From positions 7,325,001 through 7,389,000 of the forward strand of contig NZ_CP036533.1 in assembly GCF_024585265.1 (NCBI RefSeq): a DNA stretch of 64,000 nucleotides. Reading direction: 5' to 3'. Position numbers and translations under genes: made by a program. The notes beneath the pieces were generated by a model. It was not told the DNA's origin. It searched no databases and worked only from the letters and a program-made list of their open reading frames with translations. Source of the stretch: Bradyrhizobium sp. WBAH42. GTDB lineage: Bacteria > Pseudomonadota > Alphaproteobacteria > Rhizobiales > Xanthobacteraceae. Positions 36,217 to 47,443 of the stretch are shown here, one piece after another (within the stretch, counting starts at the first letter, position 1; each line of letters opens with the position of its first letter).

Positions 36217-37302
36217 TCAAGCCAGGATCCAGCTGTTGAAGCGCTCGATGACGGCGGCCTGGTTGTCGAGCCAGTATTTGGCGTTGATCTTCAGCCCGGC
36301 CTTGATGTTGTCGGGGTAGGTCGGGCAGTTCTTCGCGACTTCGGGCTTGACGTAGTTGAAGGCCTCCGGCTGCGTGAGACCGGCCGGGAAATATTCGACG
36401 AGCGCCGCCTGGCGCTTCGGATCAGAAGCGAACTTGATGAACTCGCGGCAGGCATCGGCGTTCGGCGTGCCTGATAGGATCGACCAATTGTCGCCGCCCC
36501 AGATGCCCTGATTCCAGACGATCTCGACCGGCGCGCCGGCTGCTTGGGCTGCCTGGGGACGCGACACCCAGGTCGGCAGCAGATCGATCTCGCCCGAGGT
36601 CAGCATCTGCTCGACCTGCGCGCCGCTGGTCCACCACACGGCGACCTGCGACTTGATCTTGTCGAGCGAGGCAAAGGCCTTGTCGAGATCGCAGGGGTAG
36701 ACCTGCGCGGTCGGCACGCCCGCACCCATCAGCGCCTGCTCGATCGTGTCGAACGGATGCTTGCGCACGGCGCGGCGGCCCGGAAACTCCGCCACGTTCC
36801 AGAAATCAGCCCAAGACTGCGGTGCCTTGCGTCCTTTGAAGGCGTCCGTGCGGTAGGCCAGCACGGTGGTGTAGACGTTGGTGGCAACACCGTAGGGCGA
36901 AGCAAATTCGGCCGGGATCGACTTGACGACCGGCTCGGATTCGAGACCGTGCTTCTCCAGATATTGCTTGCCGCCGGTGGTCAGTATCTCGATCGCGGGC
37001 CAGGAGATCTTGGCCATGTCCCAGGTGTAGTTCTTGGTGTCGACCATGGTCTTGATCTGCGCGACCGGCTCGGCATTGGCCTGCACGCCGACGACCTCGA
37101 TGCCGGTCGCTGCGGTGAACGGACGATAGAACACCGCGCCATAGGCCTTGGTGTAGATGCCGCCGTCGTCGCGCACGACGATGCGCTTGCCCGCGGCGCG
37201 GGACGGCGACCAGACGGACGGCGCGGCCAGCGCGACAGCGCCGGCTCCCGCGCCAAGCAGCAGACGACGGCGGGAAGTAATGAGCTTCGATGCGTTGGTC
37301 AT
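36217..37302 (-). CDS. ABC transporter substrate-binding protein, PotD-like
   Basis: A 361-residue periplasmic binding protein with a Tat-type signal: the twin-arginine motif SRRRLLLGAGAGAVAL, cleaved near residue 37 (SRAAGK). The mature protein is bacterial extracellular-binding-protein family 1/6-like (VVRDDGGIYTKAYGAVFYRPF; INAKYWLDNQAAVIERFNSW). Its class carries polyamines, amino acids or iron complexes, so the ligand is open. Catabolic genes in the same operon suggest a lysine-derived or hydroxyacid-bearing compound. It lies 13 bases after the upstream FAD-dehydrogenase gene. Confidence 0.88.
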   Translation of the reverse strand: MTNASKLITSRRRLLLGAGAGAVALAAPSVWSPSRAAGKRIVVRDDGGIYTKAYGAVFYRPFTAATGIEVVGVQANAEPVAQIKTMVDTKNYTWDMAKISWPAIEILTTGGKQYLEKHGLESEPVVKSIPAEFASPYGVATNVYTTVLAYRTDAFKGRKAPQSWADFWNVAEFPGRRAVRKHPFDTIEQALMGAGVPTAQVYPCDLDKAFASLDKIKSQVAVWWTSGAQVEQMLTSGEIDLLPTWVSRPQAAQAAGAPVEIVWNQGIWGGDNWSILSGTPNADACREFIKFASDPKRQAALVEYFPAGLTQPEAFNYVKPEVAKNCPTYPDNIKAGLKINAKYWLDNQAAVIERFNSWILA

Positions 37303-37315
37303 GTCAGTCCCCTCT

Positions 37316-38782
37316 CTACGATGTTGCGGTGGTCGGCGAAATTGGGGCCACCTCAGGCGCCGATGACGGCGGCAGAACGCGGCCGGGATTGAACAGACCC
37401 GACGGGTCGAACGCCTGTTTCACCGCCCGCATAAGAGCGAGCTCGACCGGCGGCTTGTAGCGGCTCATCTCGCCGGTCAGCGTGCGCCCGACGCCGTGCT
37501 CGGCGCTGAAGGTGCCGCGCAAGGAGCTGGCGACATCGTTCATGGCGCGGCGGATCTTCTGCGCAGTCACGTCGCGGTCCGGCAGCGCGTCCCATTCGGC
37601 GAAGCTGAAGAAGGGGATGAGATGGATGTTGCCATCGCCCATGTGGCCGACGATGATGAACGGCAGGTCCGGCACGATCGCGCGCACAGCCGCCATGGCC
37701 TGGTCGATGAAGGCAGGCACGGTGGAGACCGGCACGGCGGTATCCGAGGTCAGGCCGACGCCGGCCTTCTTGTTGGCTTCCGACACGCTGTGACGCACCA
37801 GCCACATCGCCTTGCGCTGCGCCTCGCTCGACGCGACGACGCCGTCGCTGACCAGGCCCGCTTCAAGCGCCTGCTCGAGCACCGCCTGCATCGTCGCCGC
37901 GAGCGCGGCTGCATCGCCGGTGTCGGAGAGTTCAACGAGCACGTGCCAGGTGTCGATCTCTGCGACCGGGCAGCGCCGGCCCGGTACCTGCTCCAGCACG
38001 AGCTGGATCTGTTTGGCATTCATCAGCTCGAAGGCGGAGAGCCGCGAGTTGCAGGCCGCCTGGAACAGCCCGAGCACGTCGAGCGCCTGATGCGGACTGT
38101 CGACAGTGAGCCAGGCGACGGCTTCCGCCGTCGGCAGCGGATGCAGCTTCAGCACCGCACCGGTGATGATGCCGAGCGTGCCTTCCGAACCGATAAACAG
38201 ATGCTTGAGGTCGTAGCCGGTGTTGTTCTTGCGCAGCGCGTAGAGGCCGTCCCAGATCGAGCCGTCCGGCAGCACGACTTCGAGCCCGAGCACATTGTCG
38301 CGCGTATTGCCATAGCGGAGCACGCCGGTGCCGCCGGCATTGGTTCCGATATTACCGCCAATCTGGCACGAGCCTTCAGCGCCGAGGCTGACCGGATAAA
38401 GCCGGCCGGCGGCAGCCGCGCTCTCCTGGATGGTCGCAAGCACGCAGCCGGCATCGACCACCATGGTATTGTTGACGGGATCGAGCGAGCGGATCCGGCG
38501 CATGCGCGTCAGGGCAACGATCACAGGCGGCTTGCCCTGCCCCGACGGCGTCGCGCCGCCGCACAGGCTGGTGTTGCCGCCCTGCGGCAGCACCGGCGTG
38601 CCATGGGCGACACAGAGACGGACGATCGCCGCGACCTGCTCCGTCGTCGAGGGCAGGACCGCACAGAGCGCGGGCGCGTGAAACCGGCCGCGCCAATCTT
38701 CGGTCAGACCCGCGAGATCCTCCTCGCGCGTCAGCACGGCCGTGTCGCCCAGCAACTGCCTGAACGCCTCGATCAATGCCAT
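37316..38782 (-). CDS. FAD-linked D-2-hydroxyacid dehydrogenase (D2HGDH/GlcD-like)
   Basis: A 488-residue flavoprotein. The PCMH-type FAD-binding half has PVLPQGGNTSLCGGATPSG and YPVSLGAEGSCQIGGNIGTN, then NNTGYDLKHLFIGSEGTLGI. The C-terminal FAD-oxidase half has the metal-ligand region GHMGDGNIHLIPF and FSAEHGVGRTLTGEMSRYK, near-diagnostic of the D-2-hydroxyglutarate dehydrogenase group. It would oxidise a D-2-hydroxy acid to the 2-oxo acid. The ATG at 38782 (MALIEAFRQLL) is preferred over 38806. It is the first gene of the island, preceded by 406 gene-free bases. The D-2-hydroxyglutarate substrate is inferred. Confidence 0.87.
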   Translation of the reverse strand: MALIEAFRQLLGDTAVLTREEDLAGLTEDWRGRFHAPALCAVLPSTTEQVAAIVRLCVAHGTPVLPQGGNTSLCGGATPSGQGKPPVIVALTRMRRIRSLDPVNNTMVVDAGCVLATIQESAAAAGRLYPVSLGAEGSCQIGGNIGTNAGGTGVLRYGNTRDNVLGLEVVLPDGSIWDGLYALRKNNTGYDLKHLFIGSEGTLGIITGAVLKLHPLPTAEAVAWLTVDSPHQALDVLGLFQAACNSRLSAFELMNAKQIQLVLEQVPGRRCPVAEIDTWHVLVELSDTGDAAALAATMQAVLEQALEAGLVSDGVVASSEAQRKAMWLVRHSVSEANKKAGVGLTSDTAVPVSTVPAFIDQAMAAVRAIVPDLPFIIVGHMGDGNIHLIPFFSFAEWDALPDRDVTAQKIRRAMNDVASSLRGTFSAEHGVGRTLTGEMSRYKPPVELALMRAVKQAFDPSGLFNPGRVLPPSSAPEVAPISPTTATS

Positions 38783-38925
38783 CCACCCGCCTCCGGAACG
38801 GGCCAATGCTGGCCCAAACGGCTTTCGCGAGTAATCGATATACGATTACTTCAATCGCATTATGCTGATCATGAATTCGATGTGATGGGGAGTCAAGCGG
38901 AGGCGCGGTCGACTACGCCGTCTCC

Positions 38926-39060
38926 CCGCGTCGTCCTGGCGAAAGCCAGGACCCATTTCCCCGGTGGGCGTTGTCTGGGCGCGACGAGGCCAGCATTGTT
39001 CGCCACAACAAAGTTCGGTGGTTATGGGTCGTGGCCTTCGCCAGGACCACACCGTGGTTG
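38926..39060. repeat. Intergenic inverted repeat (family G)
   Basis: Contains GTCCTGGCGAAAGCCAGGAC, itself a hairpin, and further on the partly complementary GGCCTTCGCCAGGACCA. It lies in the 406-base gap (38783-39188) between the island and the glp operon. The rest of the gap holds only the terminator at 39144; no gene is seen there. Confidence 0.7.
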
Positions 39061-39143
39061 TGGTGGGCGCCCTCCTCAACAGACGCGTCGTTGGGAACTG
39101 CGCTTGCAGTGACGGGTGTGGAAGCAACACACCACCAAAACAA

Positions 39144-39169
39144 AAAGGCCGGGATTGCTCCCGGCCTTT
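39144..39169 (-). terminator. Rho-independent terminator of the glp operon
   Basis: On the minus strand a 10-bp stem (AAAGGCCGGG / CCCGGCCTTT) with a six-base loop is followed by TTTTTGTTTT. It lies 19 bases after the stop of glpV and ends the glp transcript. Confidence 0.92.
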
Positions 39170-39188
39170 CGTGGTTATGAGACGTCGC

Positions 39189-40985
39189 TTACTGCAGCGA
39201 TGCGCGCTTGGGCGGAGTGGCGGGCCACGACTTGATCAGGGTGTCGTAGTCCACCGTCTCGCCCTTCGGCTTCTCGTTGGCGAGCTTGCGCTGCGGCGCG
39301 ATGGTGCCGTCCTTCTGGGCCTTGGCGAACCAGAATTCGGCCGACTCCTTCTTGTGCAGCTTCGGACCGCAGGCGCCCTGCACGCCGGACTTCTCCAAGC
39401 GCTCCAACACGGAGTCCTGGGCCGCCGCGAGAGCATCCATCGCCTGCTGCGGCGTCTTCGCACCGGACGACGCATCGCCGATGTTCTGCCACCACAGCTG
39501 CGCGAGCTTCGGATAGTCGGGCACGTTGTTGCCGGTCGGGGTCCACTGCACGCGCGCGGGCGAGCGGTAGAACTCGATCAGGCCGCCGAGCTTCGGCGCA
39601 CGCTCGGTGAACGACTTGTCCCAGATGTCGGATTCACGGATGAAGGTGAGACCGACATGGCTCTTCTTCAAGCTCACCGACTTGGAGACGATGAACTGGA
39701 GATAGAGCCAGGCTGCCTTGCGGCGATCCGGCGGGGTCGACTTCAGCAGCGTGGCGGAGCCGGCGTCCTGGTAGCCGAGCTTCATGCCTTCCTTCCAATA
39801 GGAGCCGTGCGGCGACGGAGCCATACGCCATTTCGGCGTACCGTCCGCATTCACCACCGGCAGACCCGGCTTCACCATATCGGCGGTGAAGGCGGTGTAC
39901 CAGAACATCTGCTGGGCGATGTTACCCTGCGACGGCACGGGGCCCGACTCGGAGAAGGTCATGCCCTGCGCCTGCGGCGGCGCATACTTCTTCATCCAGT
40001 CGAGATACTTCGTGATCGAGTAGACTGCGGCCGGACCATTGGTGTCGCCGCCACGCTCCACCGAAGAGCCGACCGGGCGGCAGCCCTCCATGCGGATGCC
40101 CCATTCGTCGACCGGCAGACCGTTCGGAATGCCCTTGTCACCGTTGCCGGCCATCGACAGCCAGGCGTCGGTGAAGCGCCATCCGAGCGATGGGTCCTTC
40201 TTGCCATAGTCCATATGGCCGTAGACCTTGACGCCGTTGATCTCCTTGATGTCGTTGGTGAAGAACTCGGCGATGTCCTCATAGGCCGACCAGTTCACGG
40301 GCACGCCGAGCTCGTAGCCATACTTGGCCTTGAACTTGGCCTTGTAGTCGGCATTGGTGAACCAGTCGTAGCGGAACCAGTAGAGGTTCGCGAACTGCTG
40401 GTCGGGCAGCTGGTAGAGCTTGCCGTCCGGCCCGGTGCCGAACGACTTGCCGATGAAGTCGTTGACGTCGAGCATGGGGTTGGTGACGTCCTTGCCCTCG
40501 CCGGTCATGTAGTCCGACAGCGCAATGGTCTGGCCGTAGCGGAAATGCGTGCCGATCAGGTCGGAGTCGTTGATCCAGCCGTCATAGACGTTCTTGCCCG
40601 ACTGCATCTGGGTCTGCAGCTTCTCGACGACGTCACCTTCCTGGATGAGATCGTGCTTGAGCTTGATGCCGGTGAGCTCGGAGAATGCCTTGGCGAGCGT
40701 CTGCGCCTCGTATTCATGAGTCGTAATCGTCTCGGAGACGACGTTGATCTCCATGCCCTTGAAGGGCTCGGCGGCCTTGGCAAACCACTCCAGCTCCTTC
40801 TTCTGGTCTTCCTTCGACAGCGTCGAAGGCGTGAATTCCGCGATCCACTTCTGGATCACGGCGTCGTCGGCGGCGCGAACCGGCGCCGAGACGGCGAACG
40901 ACACTGCGATGATCGCAGCGGCGCTGGACATGGTCAAAAAGCTATTCTTGGTCAATGGACCTTTCCTTCTCCTAAACTGTCGCAT
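39189..40985 (-). CDS. glpV: Glycerol ABC transporter substrate-binding protein
   Basis: A 598-residue periplasmic binding protein, the last gene of the glp operon. It has a signal peptide with a basic N-terminus (MRQFRRRKG...), cleaved near residue 38 (APVRAAD). The body is family 1 solute-binding-like (ELTGIKLKHDLIQEGDVVEKL, and DLIGTHFRYGQTIALSDY). At about 600 residues it is longer than usual sugar-binding proteins, as expected for GlpV. GGAGG lies 5 bases before the ATG at 40985, which supports this start. It is separated from glpU by 75 bases, more than other gaps in the operon. It binds glycerol for GlpPQ/ST uptake, as in Rhizobium leguminosarum. Confidence 0.92.
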   Translation of the reverse strand: MRQFRRRKGPLTKNSFLTMSSAAAIIAVSFAVSAPVRAADDAVIQKWIAEFTPSTLSKEDQKKELEWFAKAAEPFKGMEINVVSETITTHEYEAQTLAKAFSELTGIKLKHDLIQEGDVVEKLQTQMQSGKNVYDGWINDSDLIGTHFRYGQTIALSDYMTGEGKDVTNPMLDVNDFIGKSFGTGPDGKLYQLPDQQFANLYWFRYDWFTNADYKAKFKAKYGYELGVPVNWSAYEDIAEFFTNDIKEINGVKVYGHMDYGKKDPSLGWRFTDAWLSMAGNGDKGIPNGLPVDEWGIRMEGCRPVGSSVERGGDTNGPAAVYSITKYLDWMKKYAPPQAQGMTFSESGPVPSQGNIAQQMFWYTAFTADMVKPGLPVVNADGTPKWRMAPSPHGSYWKEGMKLGYQDAGSATLLKSTPPDRRKAAWLYLQFIVSKSVSLKKSHVGLTFIRESDIWDKSFTERAPKLGGLIEFYRSPARVQWTPTGNNVPDYPKLAQLWWQNIGDASSGAKTPQQAMDALAAAQDSVLERLEKSGVQGACGPKLHKKESAEFWFAKAQKDGTIAPQRKLANEKPKGETVDYDTLIKSWPATPPKRASLQ

Positions 40986-41060
40986 GTTTTCCTCCGTTGC
41001 AGCGACAAACTTTTATACAGGCCCGGGTTGGTCCCGGATCTGGCCGTCCCTTCGCAAGCT

Positions 41061-41390
41061 TCAGACCGTGCGGAAAATGAGCGCGGCCGTGACCAGCGAA
41101 ATTCCTGATGCGAGCCACAGGCTCGAGATCTCAAACCCCTCCTCGCCGACCGGCAGCGTGGCGATCGCGTCGGTGCCGACGAGGCCGATCCACGCGAGGT
41201 GGATGACGGCGGCCGCGATCAGCGAGATGAACAGGCGGTCGCCGCGCGTGGTCGGGATGCGCAGCACGCCGACACGCTCGGCCTCGGGATAGACCGCGGC
41301 GAGCCAGGTCATCACCGCCAGCGTGCACGCGAGCGCGGCAAAGAAGATCGCGGTCGGCAGCGTCCAGGCCATCCATGCGATGGATTCCAT
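41061..41390 (-). CDS. glpU: DUF2160 small membrane protein of glycerol uptake
   Basis: A 109-residue protein with three hydrophobic helices (about 8-30, 50-70 and 85-107). The sequence MESIAWMAWTLPTAIFFAAL and GVLRIPTTRGDRLF match DUF2160, found between the permease and binding-protein genes of rhizobial glycerol operons. Its role in transport is not established; it may be an accessory subunit of the membrane complex. It follows glpQ by 9 bases and is thus co-transcribed. Confidence 0.9.
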   Translation of the reverse strand: MESIAWMAWTLPTAIFFAALACTLAVMTWLAAVYPEAERVGVLRIPTTRGDRLFISLIAAAVIHLAWIGLVGTDAIATLPVGEEGFEISSLWLASGISLVTAALIFRTV

Positions 41391-41399
41391 TGATGCCTC

Positions 41400-42205
41400 C
41401 TACACGCGGCCGAGCGCGAAACCGCGCGCGATGTAGTTGCGGACGAACCAGATCACCAGCGCGCCCGGAATGATGGTGAGCACGCCGGCGGCGGCGAGCA
41501 GGCCCCAGTCCATGCCGGCGGCCGAGACCGTGCGCGTCATGATCGCGGCAATGGGCTTTGCGTGCACCGAGGTCAGCGTGCGCGCCAGCAGCAGCTCGAC
41601 CCAGGAGAACATGAAGCAGAAGAAGGCGGCGACGCCGATGCCGCTCGCAATCAGCGGCACCAGGATCTTGATGAAGAAGCGCGGGAAGGAATAGCCGTCG
41701 AGGAAGGCGGTCTCGTCGATCTCGCGCGGCACGCCGGAGACGAAGCCTTCGAGGATCCACACCGCCAGCGGAACGTTGAAGATGCAGTGCGCGAGCGCGA
41801 CCGCCCAGGGGGTGTCGAACAGCCCGATCGCCGAATAGAGATTGAAGAACGGCAGCGCATAGACCGCGGCCGGCGCCATGCGGTTCGACAGCAGCCAGAA
41901 GAACAGGTGCTTGTCGCCGAGGAAGCGGTAGCGCGAGAAGGCGTAAGCCGCCGGCAGCGCCACGGCGATCGAGATGACGGTGTTGAGGACGACGTATTCG
42001 AGCGAATTGATGTAGCCCGAATACCAGCTCTCGTCGGTGAAGATGCGCTTGTAATGCTGCAGCGTCGGGGTGTGCGGCCACAGCGTCATCGTCGAGACGA
42101 TCTCGCTGTTGGTCTTGAAGCTCATGTTGACGAGCCAGTAGATCGGCAGCAGCAGGAAGACCAGGAACAGCCCCATGATGAGGCGGCGGCCGGGGATCGA
42201 ATGCA

Positions 42206-42206
<1 letters not shown>
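41400..42206 (-). CDS. glpQ: Glycerol ABC transporter permease
   Basis: A 268-residue inner-membrane permease with about six helices, starting MHSIPGRRLIMGLFLVFLLLP. The cytoplasmic EAA loop is near EIDETAFLDGYSFPRFFIKI (about 165), matching MalG-type permeases. Its ATG overlaps the glpP stop by one base, giving tight coupling. It forms the glycerol channel with GlpP and the GlpS/GlpT ATPases. Confidence 0.93.
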
Positions 42207-43179
<973 letters not shown>

Positions 43180-43180
<1 letters not shown>

Positions 43181-44265
43181 CAGGCGGCTCCCTCCACCAG
43201 AAGGCTGTCGGCATAGACGTGGACGTGCGACGGATCGAATCTCAGCCCGGCGGTGCCGTCCGCGCTGGTGAAGCTGCTGGGGGCACGCGCCGCGAGCTTG
43301 GCGTCGCCGACGCGCACGCGCGCGAAGCGGATGCGGCCGAGATCGTCGATGCGCTCGATCCTGGCGGTGAGCAGGCCGGGCGCGGGCGCGACCACCTCGA
43401 CGAATTCGGGACGGACGCCGATCTCGATCTTCGCCCCCGCGGGCAGGTTGTCGTAGCTGCGGTTCAGCGCGATGACGTGACCGCCAATGCGCGCCTCGCG
43501 CCCCCTCACCTCCGCCGGCAGGATGTTCATGCCGGGCGAGCCGATGAAATAGCCGACGAAGGTGTGCGCCGGCTTGTCGAACAGCTCGGCCGGCGTGCCG
43601 CTCTGCACCACGCGCCCGTCATGCATCACGACCACGGTGTCGGCGAAGGTCAGCGCCTCGGTCTGGTCGTGGGTGACGTAGATCATCGTGAGGTCGAGTT
43701 CGCGATGCAGCGCCTTCAGCTTGGAGCGGAGCTGCCATTTCAGCTCGGGATCGATCACCGTCAGCGGTTCGTCGAACAGCACGGCGGCAACATCGTTGCG
43801 CACGAGACCGCGGCCGAGCGAAATCTTCTGCTTGGCGTCGGCGGTCAGGCGCGTGGCCTTGCGGTTCAAATAGGGCTCGAGATCGAGCAGGCGACCGATC
43901 TCGGCGACGCGCCTGTCGATGTCGGCCTTCGGCACGCCGCGGTTCTTCAGCGGGAACGCCAGGTTCTGCCCCACCGTCATGGTGTCGTAGATCACCGGAA
44001 ACTGGAACACCTGCGCGATGTTGCGCTTCTGAGTTGACAGCGGTGTGATGTCCTTGCCGTCGAACAGGATTTTGCCCCGCGACGGCGTGATGATGCCGGA
44101 GATGACGTTGAGCAGCGTGGTCTTGCCGCAGCCGCTTGGGCCGAGCAGCGCATAGGCGCCGCCCTGCCGCCAGGTCATGGTCACGGGCTTGAGCGCAAAG
44201 CTCTCCTGCGGCGCACCGTTGCCGCCGTAGGAATGGGCGAGATCGACGAGGTCAATGCGGGCCAT
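43180..44265 (-). CDS. glpT: Glycerol ABC transporter ATP-binding protein with degenerate signature
   Basis: A 361-residue ABC ATPase (not the E. coli GlpT antiporter). Walker A GPSGCGKTT, Walker B AAVLFDEPLTVID and the His switch VTHDQTEA are normal. The signature that is normally LSGGQ reads LTADAKQKISLGRGL (about 138), so this subunit lacks a canonical C-motif. It pairs with GlpS, whose signature is intact, so the heterodimer has one normal and one unusual ATP site. A TOBE-like C-terminus (about 235-360) follows. It lies 14 bases after glpS. Confidence 0.92.
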
Positions 44266-44279
44266 GTCGCATCTCCCTC

Positions 44280-45352
<1,073 letters not shown>

Positions 45353-45356
<4 letters not shown>

Positions 45357-46903
45357 GAGCGTCCTCCCGCTTCCAGCAGGGGACTTTGCGCCACCGCGTG
45401 GCTCCTGATCCAGTCGTCGAGGGCCGCGATCTCGTCGGCAGATAGTCGCAGGCCGAGCTTGGAACGGCGCCAGACCACGTCCTCGGCGGTGACGGCCCAT
45501 TCATTGGCCATGAGATAGCGGACCTCGCGCTCGGTCAGCGTGGCGCCAAAGGCCTGGCCGAGATCCGCTGCCGATTTCGCATCGCCGAGCAGCTTGATGG
45601 CGCGGGTGCCATAGGCGCGCGCCAGGCGCCGCGCATGCGCATGGCTGAGGAAAGGATAGCCGCTCTGCAGCTCGGCGATCAGGCCGTCGATGTCGGATAC
45701 ATTCATGTCGCCGCCCGGCAGCGGCCATTTGCCGGTCCAGCCCTCGCGCGCCTTCGCGCTGCGCAGATAGGGCGCAAGGCGCTCTAGCGCCTCCTCGGCG
45801 AGCCTGCGATAGGTCGTGATCTTGCCGCCATAGATCGACAGCAGCGGCACGCCGCCGGGCGTGTCGAGCTCGAACACGTAGTCGCGCGTGGCGGCCTTGG
45901 CCTCGCTGGCGCCGTCGTCATAGAGCGGGCGCACGCCGGAATAGGTCCAGACCACGTCGGCGGGCGCGACCGGCTTGGCCAGATATTCGCTCGCCGCCTT
46001 GCAGAGATATTCGATCTCCTCAGTCGTCGCCTTCACCTTGGCGGGATCGCCGTCATAGTCGCGGTCGGTGGTGCCGATCAACGTGAAGTCGTCCTGGTAC
46101 GGGATCACGAAGATGATGCGGCCGTCGGCGTTCTGGAACATGTAGGCGCGGTCGTGGTCGTAGAGCTTCTTCACGACGATGTGCGAGCCCTGCACCAGGC
46201 GCACCTTGGCCTTCGCATTCACGCCGGCGCCGCGGCCGAGCACGTCCTCGACCCAGGGGCCGCCGGCATTGATCAGCGCCTTGGCCCGGATCTGCGAGCG
46301 CGCGCCAGTCAGCGTGTCGACCATGCTGACGGTCCAGAGGCCGTCCGACTGGCGAATCTCGGTGGCGCGGGTGCGGGTGCGGATCTCGGCCCCCTTGTCG
46401 GCGGCATCGCGCGCATTGAGCACGACGAGGCGGGCGTCGTCGACGAAGCAGTCCGAATATTCGAAGGCGCGGCTGTAGCGATTCGGGATCAGTGGCTTAC
46501 CGACCTCATCGCGCTTGAGATCGACCGAGCGCGTCGCCGGCAGCAGGTGACGGCCGCCGATGTGATCATAGAGAAAGAGGCCAAGGCGCAGCAGCCAGGC
46601 CGGGCGCAGGCCGGCGTGATGCGGCAAAACGAAACGCAGGGGTCGGATGATGTGGGGCGCGATGCCCCAGAGGATCTCGCGCTCGATCAGCGCCTCGCGG
46701 ACCAGCCGGAACTCGTAATATTCGAGATAGCGCAGGCCACCGTGCACGAGCTTGGTCGACCAGGACGATGTCCCGCTCGCCAGATCGTTCATTTCGCACA
46801 GGAAAACCGTGTTACCGCGGCCCACCGCGTCGCGCGCGATGCCGCAGCCGTTAACACCGCCTCCAATGATGGCGAGATCGAAAATACGCTCCAACAGACG
46901 CAT
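45353..46903 (-). CDS. glpD: Glycerol-3-phosphate dehydrogenase (FAD)
   Basis: A 516-residue flavoprotein that oxidises glycerol-3-phosphate to dihydroxyacetone phosphate and passes electrons to quinone. The FAD motif is FDLAIIGGGVNGCGIARDA (about 8-26). GlpD landmarks follow: SGTSSWSTKLVHGGLRYLE, then YDDGASEAKAATRDY and GGKITTYRRLAEE. It is the first gene of the glpDSTPQUV unit. No glpK is in this window, so glycerol kinase must be elsewhere. Probable GlpR boxes lie 33-101 bases upstream of the start. Confidence 0.95.
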
Positions 46904-46935
46904 CCCCCGGCGACCGCCCGTTCGTCGAGCGGCTA

Positions 46936-47004
46936 CTTTCGCTTTTGATTAGATCACACCGGAAAACGAAAGCAAGATGAAAGAGAGGCGAAAGGAAGCG
47001 AAAG
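46936..47004. promoter_or_regulatory. Candidate GlpR operator boxes upstream of glpD
   Basis: CGAAAG occurs three times in one direction (46967, 46989, 46999; the last two exactly 10 bases apart) and once inverted as CTTTCG (46936). On the glpD strand these read TTTCG, repeated in an A/T-rich run, as in DeoR-type GlpR sites. They lie 33-101 bases before the glpD ATG and 188 or more bases before the divergent antitoxin gene. Binding is inferred. Confidence 0.6.
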
Positions 47005-47127
47005 CGGAACTTTTTGGTGGGCAATGAGGCAGCGAAATCGGCAGGTGGACGGACAGATTTTGGGGCAAGTAGCTCGACCGAACGGCATCCAGGCACGGGC
47101 CAGTGGGCCGGCACGTCTTTGCACTTG

Positions 47128-47149
47128 TATGTAGCAACATTCCTACATA
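47128..47149. promoter_or_regulatory. Palindrome upstream of the antitoxin gene, likely TA operator
   Basis: Perfect 7-base arms (TATGTAG / CTACATA) flank an 8-base centre, 42 bases before the antitoxin ATG. Such palindromes are the usual autoregulatory operator of type II toxin-antitoxin pairs. It is distinct from the CGAAAG boxes nearer glpD. Confidence 0.6.
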
Positions 47150-47191
47150 GCTTCCCAAGCGGAGCATGGCCACGGCTTGGAGGCTCAGACG

Positions 47192-47443
47192 ATGGTGACC
47201 ACCCTGACCAGCCGAGAATTCAATCAAGACACCAGCGGCGCCAAGAAAGCGGCATCGCAAGGACCCGTTTTCATTACAGACCGCGGCCGTCCAGCCCATG
47301 TCCTGCTGACCATCGAGGACTACTTGCGCCTCACCGGCGGACACATGAGCCTTGCGGAAGCTCTGGCGCAGACGAACGCGGATTTTGATTTCGATCCGCC
47401 TCGCGTGGATGAGGGCATCTTCAGGGCTACTGATCTCGACTGA
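47192..47443 (+). CDS. Type II antitoxin, Phd/YefM-like
   Basis: An 83-residue protein. The N-terminus TLTSREFNQDTSGAKKAASQGPVFITDRGRPAHVLLTIEDYL has the Phd/YefM DNA-binding fold pattern (FxxD...A...GPVxITxRGxPxxVL). The acidic C-terminus (ADFDFDPPRVDEG) is the toxin-neutralising tail. GGAGG 8 bases before the ATG at 47192 fixes the start. Its stop overlaps the toxin start by one base (TGATG). It represses its own promoter in known pairs, probably through the palindrome at 47128. The pair looks imported among metabolic genes. Confidence 0.9.
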   Translation: MVTTLTSREFNQDTSGAKKAASQGPVFITDRGRPAHVLLTIEDYLRLTGGHMSLAEALAQTNADFDFDPPRVDEGIFRATDLD

